Shown here: in pieces, positions 63,543-64,000 of the stretch
Numbering within the stretch: position 1 is the stretch's first letter
How the letters are laid out: each line of letters starts with the position of its first letter
DNA from: Bacteroidales bacterium UBA5197
GTDB taxonomy: Bacteria > Bacteroidota > Bacteroidia > Bacteroidales > Lentimicrobiaceae
Reading direction: 5' to 3'
Assembly: GCA_002412885.1 (NCBI GenBank)
Contig: DHVX01000055.1
Span: forward strand, 62,001-126,000
Length of the DNA stretch: 64,000 nt
Notes under the pieces: generated by a model
What the model saw: only the letters and a program-made list of their open reading frames with translations
What the model was told of the DNA's origin: nothing
The model's database searches: none
Made by a program: the position numbers and the translations under genes

Positions 63543-64000
63543 GTATTACCATCCACGATACAGCAACAGCTCCTCCAGGCCCCGCAGATTCAATTTTTTG
63601 AAGGTTTTTCTCATAGCCCTGTTATTGTTGATTATAATTGGAGGCTTTGGAGGATGGAAAGTATATAATATGCTTTTTGACCCAAATGTTTATACAGGTT
63701 CAGATAATGCAGCCTTTGTTCATATTCCCACCGGCAGCACTTTTGAGGACGTTAAAAATGAGCTCTACAGCAAAGAACTGATAATCAATAAAAGTAACTT
63801 TGAGCTTGTAAGTAAACTTAATAAGTATATAAATGCTGTAAAACCAGGGCGTTATCGTCTTACCGATGACATGGGCAACCTGAAACTGGTCCGATTGCTA
63901 CGATCCGGCAATCAGGCACCGGTGAATGTGATTTTCAACAACATTCGCACTCCTGAGCAACTCGCCGGACGTATCGCAACTCAAATTGAAACAGACTCCG
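63535..64000 (+). CDS. mltG: Endolytic transglycosylase MltG, N-terminal part (cut by window edge)
   Basis: An open frame from the ATG at 63535 to the window end, 155 codons. It has a basic Ser/Arg-rich cytoplasmic start, a membrane anchor (about 23-41, LKVFLIALLLLIIIGGFGG), and then the LysM-like subdomain of YceG/MltG proteins ('IPTGSTFEDVKNELYSKELI', 'KPGRYRLTDDMGNLKLVRLL', 'NIRTPEQLAGRIA'). The catalytic domain is beyond the window. MltG cuts nascent glycan strands at the inner membrane and sets their length. Missing from simple open-frame lists because no stop lies inside the window. Confidence 0.9.
   Translation, partial: MSEYYHPRYSNSSSRPRRFNFLKVFLIALLLLIIIGGFGGWKVYNMLFDPNVYTGSDNAAFVHIPTGSTFEDVKNELYSKELIINKSNFELVSKLNKYINAVKPGRYRLTDDMGNLKLVRLLRSGNQAPVNVIFNNIRTPEQLAGRIATQIETDS

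Overview
The window is chromosomal DNA of a Bacteroidota member, probably an environmental Bacteroidales/Marinilabiliales-type organism. The evidence is a secreted protein with a type IX secretion tail, families largely confined to the phylum (DUF4783, DUF4834, DUF6427), a short primary sigma factor of the Bacteroidota type, and repeated matches to the phylum's promoter pattern (TTG or TTTG, about 19 nt, TAnnTTTG). No tRNA, rRNA or CRISPR array was recognised.

Layout. 1-8.6 kb: the 5' end of katG, a TonB-dependent receptor, a leader-peptide/attenuator unit before an Rnk-like factor, rdgB and rlmH, then DUF4783-nadC-YihY. 8.6-21.5 kb is a surface-glycan region: a secreted Asp-box protein, a flippase, a large GT-B-type protein, and a three-gene nonulosonate set (cytidylyltransferase, synthase, HAD phosphatase). 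The phosphatase carries the residues reported as markers of KDN-9-phosphate phosphatase, so CMP-KDN is the most likely product. gpsA, a GT4 glycosyltransferase, a YfhO membrane protein and DUF4834 follow. 21.9-23.7 kb: rpmH and pepD.

23.9-28.7 kb is the accessory hot spot. It holds three RHS-tip/immunity modules in tandem on the minus strand, placed directly after rsmG. One tip has an HExxH motif, one has a phospholipase A2-like HD motif, and one is a deleted stump. A DUF559 nuclease gene has broken into the array and is bracketed by two ~151-bp copies of a repeat built from two hairpins. An IS21-like terminus remnant also lies here.

28.7-42.5 kb: rsmG, a two-component system, a glucosaminidase-LysM protein, a large membrane-anchored propeller-like protein, an outer-membrane protein, rnhB-DUF6427-purD and an elongation factor G gene. 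42.9-51.1 kb: three large histidine kinases, two of them hybrid, with no output regulator beside them. 51.1-64 kb is housekeeping: rnz, rpsA, yidC, pyrG, a receiver-only regulator, rpoD, htrA, then dapF-GNAT-mltG, with mltG cut by the window end.

Most of the window is ordinary core genome. The parts that deserve attention are the RHS/DUF559/repeat region, the probable KDN pathway with its adjacent transferase and flippase, the Phe/Leu-rich attenuator, and several families of paired-hairpin repeats.
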